From assembly GCA_014529385.2 (NCBI GenBank), contig CM043957.1, positions 66,296,003 to 66,360,002 on the forward strand: a stretch of 64,000 nt of DNA, given 5' to 3'. Source of the DNA: Adiantum capillus-veneris. Lineage: Eukaryota; Streptophyta; Polypodiopsida; Polypodiales; Pteridaceae. The notes beneath the pieces were generated by a model. That model saw only the letters and a program-made list of their open reading frames with translations. It did no database searches and was not told the origin of the DNA. Position 1 is the stretch's first letter, and each line of letters starts with the position of its first letter. The position numbers and the translations under genes are program-made. Positions 11,850-23,022 of this stretch are shown in pieces.

Positions 11850-12075
11850 GGAGAGACAATCACCATCCTCAGAATAAGTGACACCAAAAAGGCACCTTTG
11901 AGGAAGTCCAAAAGCTTTCATGACTTTGCATAACACATAGCCTGCCTCTAGTGTGGCCATTCAACTGTGAATGGAACTGAGTATATCTATTGAAAGTCTC
12001 ATCCCAATGGATGACCCATTGGAATCCATGTTAGAGAACAAAATCATCTCCTATGAACTAACCAAAGGCAACCCG
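11850..12075 (-). pseudogene. Possible decayed integrase fragment
   Basis: On minus, words such as IHSQLNGHTRGRL recall the YHPQTDGQTERVN block of Gypsy integrases, followed by a segment like FLKGAFLVSL. Every frame is broken and no zinc or DDE residues can be counted. This is a weak call from one motif resemblance. Confidence 0.3.
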
Positions 12076-12472
12076 ATAGCTGGTGTATGGTGACCTAAAG
12101 GGATTCCTTGCCAGAGCAAGGAACTTTTGGACATTTCAAACGAACACAATTTAAAACGTTGAACCACAAACGAACGTTTAATAGTCAAGTGCTTTTATAA
12201 AATATAATTAAAAATAGAGAATCACAAATTTAGATGTTCACTTAAATATCACTTTCAATGTGCTAAAGAGTGCTATAATTTATCACAAGTTGGCATTTGA
12301 GCCTTGATAAAACCATCAAAGAGATGCCTGCCCTGCGCATAGAAGCTAAAATATGCATATTTTATTTAGAATATGGGACATCTTGTACTGAAACGTGGAG
12401 TACGTCTCATAATGTTTCCTATTCTAGCATTTCTTTGCTTAAAACGTATTCTATTCTAATGTCTTTTGCTAC

Positions 12473-13104
12473 TTGATCAAGTGTATTTTAGAGCTTTGTG
12501 GTGCTTGTTTATGTACTCCTCGTGCTTGGTATGAGAAAGCTGACACTCATTTGGTTAAACGAGGCTTTCAAAACAGTCCAACAGAAAGCACATTGTATGT
12601 AAAGCGTGAGGGTGATGTACTTCTCATTGTGGTTCTTTATGTTGATGATTTGCTGATCACTGGACCAAATGAGAGACATATTGCTGAATTTAAGGCTGAT
12701 TTGAATGCTACTTTCAATATGAAAGATTTGGGGCTATTGCATCATTACTTGGGTATACAGTTTAAGCAGTGTGATGGTGGTATTGCCTTGTGTCAGAAAA
12801 GTTACATAGAGACATTGCTATGTAAGTTTGGACTTGAGGATTGCAAACCTATTGCCACTCCCATGGAAACAGGTTTGAAGTTGAGTCTACATGATGCTGG
12901 CGATCCTGCTGATGTCACTCTTTACCAAACTGCTGTTGGCTGCCTCATTTATGTATGCAACACAAGGCCGGATATTCAGTTTGCAGTCTCACAGGTCAGC
13001 AGATTTATGCATAGCCCAGGGTCTAAGCATTGGCAGGTTGTCAAGAGGATTTTCCGCTACCTTAGTGGCACTTTACATCTTGGCTTGTTTTATCCCAAGG
13101 GGGA
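12473..13104 (+). pseudogene. Copia reverse transcriptase fragment
   Basis: An open frame of about 210 codons encodes the Copia-type RT (RVT_2): YVDDLLITG catalytic box, DLGLLHHYLGIQ, QKSYIETLL, IATPMETG, then TRPDIQFAVSQVSRFM and the RYLSGT end block. All palm residues are present. The copy starts abruptly in AT-rich DNA and is cut after the RYLSGT region near 13105, where an A-rich joint leads into LTR-like sequence. RNase H is missing. The open frame suggests a relatively young fragment. Confidence 0.9.
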
Positions 13105-13203
13105 ATCATTGCCGCCAAAAAATAAAAAAATTTGGGATATTTTTGAGCGACGCAAATCTCGGCTTTTGGCCAGAAAAGCATAATTGCTTTTTATTGCTCT
13201 CAT

Positions 13204-13256
<53 letters not shown>

Positions 13257-13600
13257 GCTTTTGCTTTCAGAAACTCTCTGTGAGAGAGGGAAAAGAGCTT
13301 TTGCTTTCAGGGCTTTTGGGGCTCTGCTTTTGGGCATCCCTTGTAACCTTTAAATAAGTGGTAAGGGCTTCACTTCTGAGAGCATCTGGACGCAGAGTCT
13401 GAGAGTGAAACCCTAACCGCTCTCTTGTACTTTGATGATTGATTAATACAAAAAGAAATACCAAAAGGGACGCCAGTCTTTGGGGCCAATATCTCTAGGC
13501 ACGGAACTCCGCAGGGCCAGTGCAAATCTATTGTGATCTGTGAATTGTTTGAAGTGGTTATTTGGTGCTGTCGTGATTGATTCTTGACTTGGAGTGTCCA
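13105..13600 (+). repeat. LTR-like segment with TATA-like and R-U5-like sequence
   Basis: After an A-rich junction the sequence carries a long GA microsatellite (13206-13252), a TTTAAATAAG TATA-like element and, from about 13445, AAGAAATACC followed by CGCCAGTCTTTGGGGCC. The same words occur in opposite orientation in the leader of the Gypsy element at 37.6 kb, which supports an LTR/leader identity. The 3' part contains TTTGGTGCTGTCGTGATT, which could be a primer site. Ends were not defined. Confidence 0.5.
13206..13252. repeat. (GA)n microsatellite
   Basis: About 47 bp of GA inside the LTR-like segment next to the Copia fragment. Confidence 0.95.
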
Positions 13601-14200
13601 AGTCTGTTACACCTCTTGCCATGCGTGATACCAATTAATGGCATCACCGGCAAGGTACATGGCTGCTGTCAAAACCTTGCTATTCCCTGTATTCTTCGTT
13701 GTCGCAAAATAAGCATTAAATTGATGCAACCAAGAATGAATAACACTAGCAACCATCTTACCGTCATACTTACTGAATGTCAACTTCTTTGTGACGGGGT
13801 TGTTGGAGTCTGAATCTCTGCTTGTGCTACTTGATGAACTACCAACATCTTTGACCGGCTCGGGCTTCGAGATAAGTACCTGTAGGACCAACTCTTGCAT
13901 GCGTTGGTCTCTCTACGCCTCACGCTCTTAACACCAAGGCCGCTCGTCTGTCTTCGCCCTCGCGATCCAATTCTGCCTTTCTTTCCTTGGCCGCCAAGCA
14001 CGCTTGCTCACGCTCACGATCCAAGGCTATCTTTCTTTCTTTGGCTACCAAGTGCGCTTGCTCACGCTCGCGATCCAAGGCTGCCTTTCTTTCTTCGGCC
14101 GCCAAGCGCGCTTGCTCGCGTTCGCGATCAAAGGTTGCGCGTTGCGCCTCTTCTTGTAGCATCATGTCCATCATCGACTTGACCAAAGCCTCCATAGGAT
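13601..14200 (-). pseudogene. Gypsy gag fragment with coiled-coil repeats
   Basis: The minus frame 14195-13920 starts MEALVKSMMDMML and continues with an 18-residue charged repeat (DREREQA...ERKAAL) about 3.5 times, a predicted coiled coil encoded by a 54-bp tandem repeat. A second frame (13900-13607) contains LTFSKYDGK, SWLHQFNAYF and MYLAGDAINWYHAW, matching the retrotransposon gag core. Gag would assemble the particle. The fragment is cut near 13605, where it abuts LTR-like DNA in opposite orientation, so the locus is rearranged or nested. Confidence 0.7.
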
Positions 14201-14906
14201 TTGGTGCAAACGGTGGCGTAGATGGGGAAGGAGGAGGGTCGGAAAAACCTTCTGGTGGAAAAACTTATTCTTCGCCACCTCCATGCTCATCACCGTCACG
14301 CAAAGTATCCATTCCGCTTCGGGTAATGACCATACACTGAGATCTTGGGTACTTAAGTCGACGAGGAACTTGGGCTCTTGTGGTTCTTGGTTCTTGAGTC
14401 CTTGAGTTCTTGAGGTTCTTGAGGTTCTTCTTTAGCTTGCAATCTGTGTTAGAGAAGGCTTTTCACTTACCCAAGCTCGACTCTTCCCCGCGGGCGCACC
14501 CCTTGGCGGCCTTGCGCTCACACCAAAGTTGCTTTTTCCTACCTCACGTAGATTGGCCGGCCTCCAAGTGCACGGTCTGCTCTCAATGAGTGAAAAGAGG
14601 AACGAGGACAGGCCGGACTTAGATTACCTGTCACTCTTCAAAAACAAGATTAGGAATCGACACGCCCAAGTGGACTTAGGTTACGTGCGACCGCAACAAG
14701 CAAAAAATTTCTTGTGGTTCTTTCCTTGAGAGATACAGAACACTGCCAATGTAAGGTGCAACGGATTGAACTTTGCTCAAGATGAGTGCTCCGAACTGTG
14801 CTTAAGGGTTCCTTTTACTTACGGAAGGGAGAGCCTTCCGTTCCTTCAGTGAGAGAGTGCAAATGATCACAAACAAAGTAAAAGAACACTGTGAATGAAG
14901 GTGTTG

Positions 14907-14910
<4 letters not shown>
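14201..14910. other. Stretch without a recognisable gene, upstream of the gag fragment
   Basis: This would be the leader side of the minus gag fragment. I see a run of TTCTTGAG-like words at 14375-14430 but no primer site or LTR end. No gene is recognised. Confidence 0.4.

Positions 14911-14949
<39 letters not shown>
14911..14949. repeat. (AC)n microsatellite
   Basis: About 39 bp of AC dinucleotide repeat in otherwise non-repetitive DNA. Confidence 0.95.
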
Positions 14950-14952
<3 letters not shown>

Positions 14953-15221
14953 GAATATGACATCAGAATGTTGTCAAACCCTCCTCCAAGGGCCCCACAC
15001 TCTATGGCAAGAGAGATCTATACTATTGATTGCACAAATCTAGTACAATGGTCTAGATGCAATGGACTTGCCGACGATGTCGACGACAATGATGGCGACG
15101 ACGAGGACGGGCTGAAATCTGAAAACGCTAGGGGCTGAAATCTGCTAACTGCTGAATTCTGACACTGTGTCGGCGAGAACGACGATGGCGACGACGCGAC
15201 GACGATGCGCTGAAAACGCAG

Positions 15222-15741
15222 TGTAGCACGGATAATGTGTCGTGCTCTCTACAGTGTGGGTGCCCCTCAGTGCAATGTGCGTGACAATCTCACTCAAACA
15301 AATGGAACTCTCTCAAACAGAATGAAACACAGAAATAACGGATAACAACAGAGACACAACAGTGGACCAGAACACTAGCTCAAAGAACCATGTACAGACT
15401 TTGGCGTGGCAGCACACTCAGCTCCAGCCGAGGACTCACAGGTACAAACGGGGTGTCGAGGCTCAGATGTGCAGGGATGGTGAAGCAGTGCTCTGTGTAA
15501 GACTCGCTCTAGACGACTACGTACAAGATAATGATAATGACTCGACGGCTACTACTCATATATACAATCATAAAGAGCCACCAACGGCTCATAAATGTCA
15601 GCCAGCTAAGTGTGACCTGGCCACATGTCCACTAGGCCACCATCCGTATCCCTGCCACGTGTCACTGCCCAGAGTGTCCGTCCAGTGTGAACAGACCAGA
15701 CCAACTGTACTAACTGTAACTGTGTCCTGTAGCCTGCTACA
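15222..15741 (-). repeat. 3' LTR of the Gypsy element
   Basis: The 520-bp direct repeat of 26007-26559 has TG/CA ends. On the sense (minus) strand it is the downstream LTR. Flanking base pairs 15217-15221 (CGCAG) are the target-site duplication. Confidence 0.95.
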
Positions 15742-15929
15742 GGTTGCCCGCCACAAGACTGGTCACCGTCTCGGTGAGCCAAACACTGAATGAAACTGCA
15801 AAAGTAATTGTATGTACAATGAAAGGTGGGGCAAGAGCACAGTCCTGTCACCCAAGGGAAAGTGTCGTCGCCACTGCTGCCCCAGAAGTATCCGGATCGG
15901 GAGGCGCCATCAGATCGATTGTGTAACGA

Positions 15930-17927
15930 TGCGGTTGCTGGACTGTGCTCTGCATAACCTGGCTCCCTGTGGTTTGAGCAGCCATCTGCTGCACAGCGGA
16001 TGGAAGCACCTGTCCTGAAGTGAACTCCGGACGCCTAGTAACACAACCATGGCGGTGTGCACCAGCAACACCGTCACAGCAAGGAACACTCTAGCTCTGC
16101 ATGGGTGGCTTCTGGACCTGAGACCCCTGCTGAGTAAAGTACTGGAACTGGGGTTGTGGGTAGTGTCCCACGAACTGCTGAGATGGCTGAGAGGGACCTG
16201 CTGGTGCTACAAAGCCTGCTGGATTCTGGACCTGTATCCCTGGCCCAGTCCATCCATATCCCACAGGAGCCTGGGTAGGCCTGTTACCATACATAAGCAT
16301 TTCTTGAAATCCCTGCACCTATGCTTTTAGGTCATCAATAATCCTTGACTTTATCTTCAATGCTTGCTGTAGTACAAAAATCGTTGCATCTCGATCGAGA
16401 TCCCTCCATAGCTGCGTATGTGGCGGAGTGACGTTGGTGCATTGCAGCTAGCTGCTCTGCGCCTAGCTCGATGGTGGCAATAGCAGCTCTGGAGTCTTGA
16501 AGTAACTTCTCTGAAAGCTGAAACAGAGAAGTGGAGTCGGCCATACCTGAAGATCCCTCATATGCATGTGATGCTGGAGGTCGCACATGTGGCACAGCCG
16601 GCAAGCTATAAGTAGGTACAGCTGGTGTAGTAGGTGCCTCTAAGATTGTTGTTGTAGGTGGAGAGAGAGATACGTTGACCGGTGTATGAGTGAAGATGGG
16701 AGAAGAAGGAAGAGGATCCTATATGGGTGAAGTGACCATCCTGTCCTGAGGAGCGGCAGTAGACACTGGCGCCGGCACAGCAGAACCAGGGGTAGAAGTA
16801 GACATGGGACGCTGAAAATGTACCCTAGTCTGCTGGCTCTCAGAAACTGGCAAGGAGAGTAGAGACTTCACTGTATCCTTCATCACTTTCGCCTTGATCT
16901 TCTTTTTCTTGGTGACTGTTGGGTCAACCTGCATGCTCACGGTTTTCCTTTTCCCTTTCGAGGTTCCCTGCTCCTCATCCACTTCATTTGGGTTAATAGG
17001 TATGTTTATGACCCATGCCAAGAGAGGTGCCGCAAAACATTTAAAACTTAACTGCACAAACCGCACTTGGGCCCGAAATCTTTTAGCCCTAGACTGCAAA
17101 GAGCTGAAGAGAATCTGGTGGAATCCACAAGGGATAGTGTGGATTAAACAGTATAGCCCGTCGCAGTGGGAGAATGTAGTGAGAAGATCAGTTTTTTCCT
17201 TGTCTTCTTTGGCATCTCAAGCCAGAAAGTAATACCTGAAGATTGTGAGAAGCCGTCTGTTTCACTCATAACTTGGGTGATCCGAACTCAATAGCTCTTG
17301 ACATGCTTGAATTGTCGCATCCTTGGACAGCAAAGAGAAAGTGTGAGTAGTAGGCTTCACAGCTGGAAAGTTGGTCATACCCATGGCATGGCCAAGCCTT
17401 GTAGCTGTTAGCTTGTGGCCCCGGACCTTTGGAAAGTCTTTCAACAGTTGATGTATCATCTCTGCTGGAACCGTATCAGGTAAATCTGCATCAGCCAATG
17501 CTGTGAGGCCCAGAGTCCGAAGCTGAGCAGTCGAAAGCACCTCACTAAGAGATGGTCAAGGTTGCTGCATATAAAAATTTAATGAGAATGCTGTGCGATT
17601 TTTCGAAGAAGCAGGCCTCTTGATTGCATGAGTGATGATTGGCTGCTTTCCTTTCTTCTGAGCCACTTTTGAATGTTCCTCCTGATCACTGGAAGCACCT
17701 GACTCGGAATTTACATCTGAATCATCAGATGCTGCTGAGTCTGCTTTGTAGCTCTCATCACTTGGGTCACTGGAGGTAAAGTCATCTATGCCATGGCTGC
17801 TGCTTGCAGATACTTCCTCTACTTCGCTCTCTAATTCTGCAACCAGAGCTTTCCTCTTCTTCAATTCTTCCTTTCTCTTACTACTGCCTTTTGGCTGTTT
17901 CTCCTGTTGCTTGCTACCTCCTGCCAT
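15930..17927 (-). pseudogene. Additional reading frame downstream of pol, unknown function
   Basis: From ATG 17927 a protein-like sequence runs in the same strand as pol toward the 3' LTR, broken by a few stops and shifts (open pieces 17927-17556, 17540-17262, 17099-16719, 16604-16335, 16318-16091). It starts with a basic KRKEELKKRK-type patch, then an acidic serine-rich region, a central part (LSTAQLRTLGLTALAD; GHKLTATRLGHAMGM), a basic KKKKIKAK patch and a Pro/Gln/Gly-rich C-terminus. I see no signal peptide or membrane helix, so an envelope is not supported. Plant Gypsy elements of the Tat and Athila groups can carry extra frames, but I cannot match this one. Confidence 0.6.
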
Positions 17928-19767
17928 GGTGAGGTCAGGTGGATGACAAAACAGTAGCAGTTGAGTAGAACAATTTTCCAGGATCAGATGCAGACCAAGG
18001 TGGAGTTTCTGCAGACCAAGGTGGAGTAAACGATTTGGGATTGGGCTAGGCAGAGGTTGGACAGAAGGGGAGCTGGGGCGATTTTGTGGGGCTGGGCGAG
18101 AGGATTGATTGAGGATTGGATACAGGGGCTAATCAAGAGCTAATAGGCGAAGGAAGTTAGGCTGGGGCGAGTAAGTTAGGATAGGGGCGAATGAAGAGTG
18201 TAGGGGCGAGAAAGTTATCTGGGGCGAATTAATAAGGCTTGGGCGAATTTGGGCGAGAAAGTTATCTGAGTCAGTTAGGGTAGGGGCGAATGAAGTTAGG
18301 GTAGGGGCGAATCTAATTGTGCTGAGAGGGTATGGGCGAATTTTGAGAGGAAACTGGGTAGGGCGATTTGAAAATAGGCAGGGGTGAATCCAATTGTGCT
18401 GAGAGGGTAGGGGCAAATAGATGAGAGGAAAATGGGTAGAGGGGCGAATCCAGTTGTGCTGAGAGGGTAGGGGCGAATTGCTGAGAGTAAAATGGGTAGG
18501 GGAGAATCCAACAAAATAGGGCAGGGGCGATGAGTCAATTAGGGTAGGGGCGAATGAAGTTAGGGTAGGGGCGAATCTAATTGTGTTGAGAGGGTATGGG
18601 CGAATTTTGAGAGGGAACTGGGTAGGGCGATTTGAAAATAGGCAGGGGCAAATCCAATTGTGCTGAGAGGGTAGGGGAGAATAGGTGAGAGGAAAATGGG
18701 TAGAGGGGCGAATCCAGTTGTGCTGAAAGGGTAGGGGCGAATTGCTGAGAGTAAAATGGGTAGGGGCGAATCCAACAAAATAGGGCAGGGGGGAATCCAG
18801 ACAAAATAGGGCTGGGGCGAATTCTGTTTTAGTAAGGATGGGGCGAATTTTACCAGGGTAGGCTGGGGCGAATTTTTTGTGATGGGGCGAATATTGAAGG
18901 ATGGGGTGAATTTTGCAGGGCTGAGGCGAGGGCGAAGGTTGGAGAGGGGTCGACAAGGAAGGTCGAGGGCGATGGCTGTAGGTGCGAGGGGTTGACAGGG
19001 GACTAGGCGAGCTTTGGAGAGGGGAACGAGGGCTAGGGAATTTAGTGGTGAATTTGGAGGGGAAGCCACATTCGACACAAAGCAGACAAAAAGCAGGTAT
19101 GAGATGAGGCTTATTGACATGGCAAAAAGACGCATTCAAGCATGTTCAGGATGGGAACTTAGTAGGAGGAGAGAATTTGGGAATGCGGGGCAGGTTAAGA
19201 GATGACAAGGGGCTCAGTAAGCAAGAACAGTGCGGGGGAAAAGAAAGAACAAGGCCTAGATAGAGAGCCAGATATAAATGCTGTCAGAGATAGAGAATAA
19301 CGATTTAGGCCTTATCTTTTCGGCTATGGGGTTTATTAATCAGAACGGGCTCTAATTAACAGGAGGAAAACATCATTATTGAATCAATTTGAGGAGTCTT
19401 TTACAAAAGATAGTCCCAGAAGGCAAAGAGAGATTTGATGGTGAGAGAGTGCTTCTAAAATTAGAGACGGAAAAGAGAGATGCAGTTGAGCTGGTTTAAT
19501 CGTCGAACAATATCCAATAATCAAAAGATCTATTCGATGAGACTTGAATCTCGGAAATTACAGAGGGGGAGCAGAGACAGAGACAGAACAAGAGAGACAG
19601 AACAACAGTAACTGATGCATACATTGAAACAAGGGGAGTAAAGATAAGAGCTGTCATGAGGAAGATTTGGGAAGAGGGGAAAATGGTAAGCCACGGAGAA
19701 ATACCGAACTGAGGAGGGAATAATCATGTGGTGTTGGGATAGCTATCATCAGTAGATGTGTATATAA
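17928..19767. repeat. G-rich minisatellite spacer between pol and the extra frame
   Basis: Between about 18140 and 18960 the + strand repeats GGGTAGGGGCGAAT-like words dozens of times. A higher-order unit of 264 bp (18268-18531 and 18532-18795) is present twice and each contains shorter AATTGTGCTGAGAGGG-bearing subunits. The sense RNA would be C-rich. A 336-codon frame on minus (19139-18129) is just the translation of this repeat. The remaining flanks (17930-18140 and 18960-19767) hold no gene I recognise. Confidence 0.9.
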
Positions 19768-21879
19768 TTAGGGCGAGTGATAGCACTTAATCCTTGATCC
19801 GTTTACCAGTGGCAAGGGAACGCCTTCGAGAGTGACTAACTGCACTGCCCCCTGTGGTAAAATCTCTTCCACCACGAAGGGCCCTTGCCAAGCTGGAACC
19901 AGCTTCTTTGCTTTTTCCAAATATTTTGCCTGATAGAGTAGCACCAATGTGCCTTGCGTTATTTTTGGCTTTCTGAGGTGGCGATCATGCCACGCTTTGC
20001 GACGAAGTTGCTCCGCTTGCAGAGCATGAGAAGCTAAAAGGCGGCTTTCAGCCAATAAGGTAAGACGGGATATAGAAGCAGCTTCCATGCCCCAACTTGC
20101 ACACAGACTCCCCACCCTAGGGGATCCGGAGTTGAACTCAAATGGAGCTATGGCTTCCAAACCGAAAGCGAGTTGAAAAGGCGTGCGATTCGTTGTTGCT
20201 TTGAAAGATGTGCGGTATGCCCAAAGAGTGCCGTGCACAGCCTCAGCCCACGATGCTGGGTGGAGATGACATGCTTTTCTCAGGAGTGCGATCAGAACCT
20301 TGTTGGTGCTCTCGGCTTGCCCATTGGCTCTAGGGTAATAAGAGCACGACTTGCGATGAAAAATCTTGTAATTGGCCAGTAAAGTTGAGATCATGTCATT
20401 GACAAAATGACTGCCCCTATCACTGGTGATCTCTAAGGGACATCCAAATCTGCATAAAATATTTTCATATAAAAATTTGGCTACTGTATTGCCAGTGCAA
20501 TCTACTGTCGCTAGTACCTCCGCCCACTTTGTTGCATAGTCTGTAGCCACTAGCAAATATTTGCGATTACCTGGTTGAGCCGGGGGATATATTGGACCCA
20601 CAAAGTCTAAGCCCCATCTCTCAAAAGGTAGCCACGCCATCGAGACCTGCACAGGACGGTTGGATTGCTTACTTGGCTTCGGCCCACAGCGCTGGCACAC
20701 ATCACAAACCTTAGAATATGCTATTGCATCCTTAAAAACGTAGGGCCACCATAGACCACTCTGTAGAATCTTCTGGGCAGTGATGTGACCAGGGTAATGG
20801 CCACTAGTGGGACCATTGTGGGCATCCTCCAGAATATGCTCCACCTCATGAGGCGAGACACAACGCTTCAGAACACCATCTGGTCTCGATTTGTAGAGTT
20901 GGCCCCCAATCAGAGTGAAAGGCCTGGACTTCAACAGCAATCTCCTCTTCTGCAGTGGAGATGCCTTCACTGGGTACAGCCCAGTAGATAGAAAATGTAG
21001 GACCTCGCCGTACCATTCCGGTGTTGTATCGATTTTAAAAAGACTGCTATCTGGAAAGTCATCCGCAATCCCGGTAGCTTCTTCACCTGTTTGAATGCGA
21101 GAGAGGTGGTCAGCCATTACATGATGCTTACCAGGACGGAGTACCACTTCAAAATCAAACTCTTGGAATAGGAGGAGCCATCGCCATACTCGACCTGCGA
21201 CCTGTGGCTTATTAAGCAGATAGCGCAAGGCATGGTGATCAGTAATAATTGTGAAGTGGACCCCTAGCAAATAGTGACGAAATTTTTGTAGAGCATACAC
21301 TATAGCCAAACCTTCCCTCTCTGTGGTGCTATAGTTGCGCTCTGCTTTGGTGAGCAGGCGACTTGCATAATGTACAGGGCGATCCAAGTTGAACTCTTTG
21401 CTAGGCTGAGTCAGCACAACACCCACAGCCAGCAGACTGGCATCTGTATGCACATGAAAAGGTAGGGCCCAATCCGGGGCAACTAGAATAGGCGCTTCAG
21501 TGAGGCGTTTTTTGAGGTATGCAAATGCTTCGGCCTCAGGTGTTGACCACTGGAAGGGAACAGCAGCACTAGTGAGCCGAGTCAATGGTTGAGCCACCTG
21601 TGCATACATACGTATAAACCTGCGATGATAGCCGGTATGGCCCACAAAGCTCTGAACACCTTTGGGATTTATGGGAGGAGGTAACTTCAAGATGGCCACT
21701 ATCTTCTCTGGGTCAGGTGCTAAACCTTGAGCAGACACCACATGGCCCAACAGTGTGCCCTCTGTGACCAAAAAATGACACTTGTTCGGATTGAGCTTCA
21801 AACGTGCCTCTCTGCACCTGAGGAAGACTGCAGAGAGCTGAGCAAGATGCTCCTTTAGATTTTCTACTGGGTCGAACAT
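19768..21879 (-). CDS. RT thumb, RNase H and integrase of the Gypsy element
   Basis: A 703-codon open frame. Residues 1-130 finish RT (LNPNKCHFL, LLGHVVSAQGL). RNase H follows with HTDASLLAVGVVL, TEREGLAIVYAL, TDHHALRYLL and ADHLSR. Integrase begins with the HHCC zinc site (SGHYPGHITAQKI ... CDVCQRC), then LDFVGPI, TSDRGSHF and an NGQAESTNK block, giving D, D and E. It ends with a GPFVVEEIL-type C-terminal domain and no chromodomain. The largest intact frame in the window, it still lacks its own RT palm. It is one product with the upstream pseudogenized parts. Confidence 0.93.
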   Translation of the reverse strand: MFDPVENLKEHLAQLSAVFLRCREARLKLNPNKCHFLVTEGTLLGHVVSAQGLAPDPEKIVAILKLPPPINPKGVQSFVGHTGYHRRFIRMYAQVAQPLTRLTSAAVPFQWSTPEAEAFAYLKKRLTEAPILVAPDWALPFHVHTDASLLAVGVVLTQPSKEFNLDRPVHYASRLLTKAERNYSTTEREGLAIVYALQKFRHYLLGVHFTIITDHHALRYLLNKPQVAGRVWRWLLLFQEFDFEVVLRPGKHHVMADHLSRIQTGEEATGIADDFPDSSLFKIDTTPEWYGEVLHFLSTGLYPVKASPLQKRRLLLKSRPFTLIGGQLYKSRPDGVLKRCVSPHEVEHILEDAHNGPTSGHYPGHITAQKILQSGLWWPYVFKDAIAYSKVCDVCQRCGPKPSKQSNRPVQVSMAWLPFERWGLDFVGPIYPPAQPGNRKYLLVATDYATKWAEVLATVDCTGNTVAKFLYENILCRFGCPLEITSDRGSHFVNDMISTLLANYKIFHRKSCSYYPRANGQAESTNKVLIALLRKACHLHPASWAEAVHGTLWAYRTSFKATTNRTPFQLAFGLEAIAPFEFNSGSPRVGSLCASWGMEAASISRLTLLAESRLLASHALQAEQLRRKAWHDRHLRKPKITQGTLVLLYQAKYLEKAKKLVPAWQGPFVVEEILPQGAVQLVTLEGVPLPLVNGSRIKCYHSP

Positions 21880-22524
21880 TGAGCACCCGAGAAGGTGGAA
21901 AAGTCGTCCATGAATATGCGAAGGTGATCAGTAAGCAGAGGACAAAAGATGAGATATACTATGCGATTGAAAGAAGACGGTGCATTTTTAAGCCCAAAAG
22001 ACATTCTAGTGTAGATGAAAATACCCCAGGGAGTCACAAAAGCTAAAAGCTGTTTTGATTTGGTCGTCAGGATGTATTCCTAGCTGATTGTAACCGCTGA
22101 ACCCGTCCATAAAACTATACAGCACATGGCCAGCGACATCTTCGAGGACTCTCTCAGTGAAAGGTGTCGGAAATCCATCCGGGATTGTGACCTTATTCAG
22201 AGCCGAGTAGTCGATGCAAACTCGAATTTTGTTGGACTGTTTCTATGGGGCAATAACCATAGGGGACAACCATTCTGAGTGCTCTACTGGTACAATAATA
22301 CCTGCTTCTTGCATTTTTTCCAACTCGATTTTGACTGCTTCTGCATACTTGGGATTCAGTTTGTAAGCCCGTCCTCTGACCAGAGGAATTGTGTGGACTC
22401 CTAGCTCTGCTGGGATTCCTTCCAAATCGTGGTAAGACCAGGCAAACACATCCTTGAAAGAGCGCACGAAAGAGATTACCAGGTCGAGTAGAGCGGGGTG
22501 ATCCCATAACCAAGTGGCTAACAA
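21880..22524 (-). pseudogene. Reverse transcriptase, N-terminal and palm part
   Basis: From 22524 the frame reads FAWSYHDLEGI, IPLVRG and EAGIIVPVEHSEWLSPMV, the classical start of Gypsy RT. After a stop at about 22243 it continues RVCIDYSALNKVTIPD, then SFMDGFSGYNQ and finally RIFMDDFSTF (catalytic YxDD form) near 21900. At least three stops or shifts are present. The last shift lies between the FMDDF box and the next open frame starting at 21879. Confidence 0.85.
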
Positions 22525-23019
22525 GATGGGCTGATGGTTGTCAGGGCCGCCTAGGTTGACCTCTCTGACTGGGTCAGGCGGTGCAGTGGTCGAGGCTGCG
22601 TCAGGGAGAGAAGACCGTGCCGCCTCTGTTAGCTTCTAGATATTATGAGCTGGCGTCTGATCAATGTTCAAATCAGCATACTCTTCCTGCAAACATCCTG
22701 ATGGAAGCTCTGCAAATGGTAAATCCTCAGATACCTCAAAGTGCTCCGGCATGGGTGGAGAGTCAGATGGAGTAGAGGCTAAGGAAGGAGCTGGGGTGTT
22801 GGCCAACTCTTGCAAGGGAGACTTTTTCCCCCTTCTAAGGTGGGTTATAGGCTCACCCAAGCTGACGGTTTCCATCAAGGGACCTTCTGAAGGATGGGCA
22901 CCCGAGACCGGTCCACTTGGTTCTGGCTCACTTGGCTGACTGGGATTACTGGCTTCAGTTGTAGCTTCAGGTTTAGCTTCAGGTGTAGGATCAGGGGGAG
23001 AGGGTGAATCTGTTGGCAA
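22525..23019 (-). pseudogene. Proline-rich protease-RT linker
   Basis: An open stretch rich in Pro, Ser and Glu (SPSPPDPTPEAKPE type) runs from the protease into the RT start in the same polyprotein, broken by a stop near 22636. No domain is recognised. Long unstructured linkers here are not typical of compact Gypsy pol proteins. Confidence 0.6.
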
Positions 23020-23022
23020 AGG

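Noticed and set aside
15930-17927. Envelope protein in the Gypsy element
   Set aside because: No signal peptide, membrane helix or glycosylation-rich ectodomain is visible, so the extra frame is left as unknown.
18129-19139. A 336-codon minus frame rich in Ser, Pro, Leu and Phe
   Set aside because: It is the translation of the G-rich minisatellite. Repeated peptides follow the 264-bp DNA unit and other frames are open as well.
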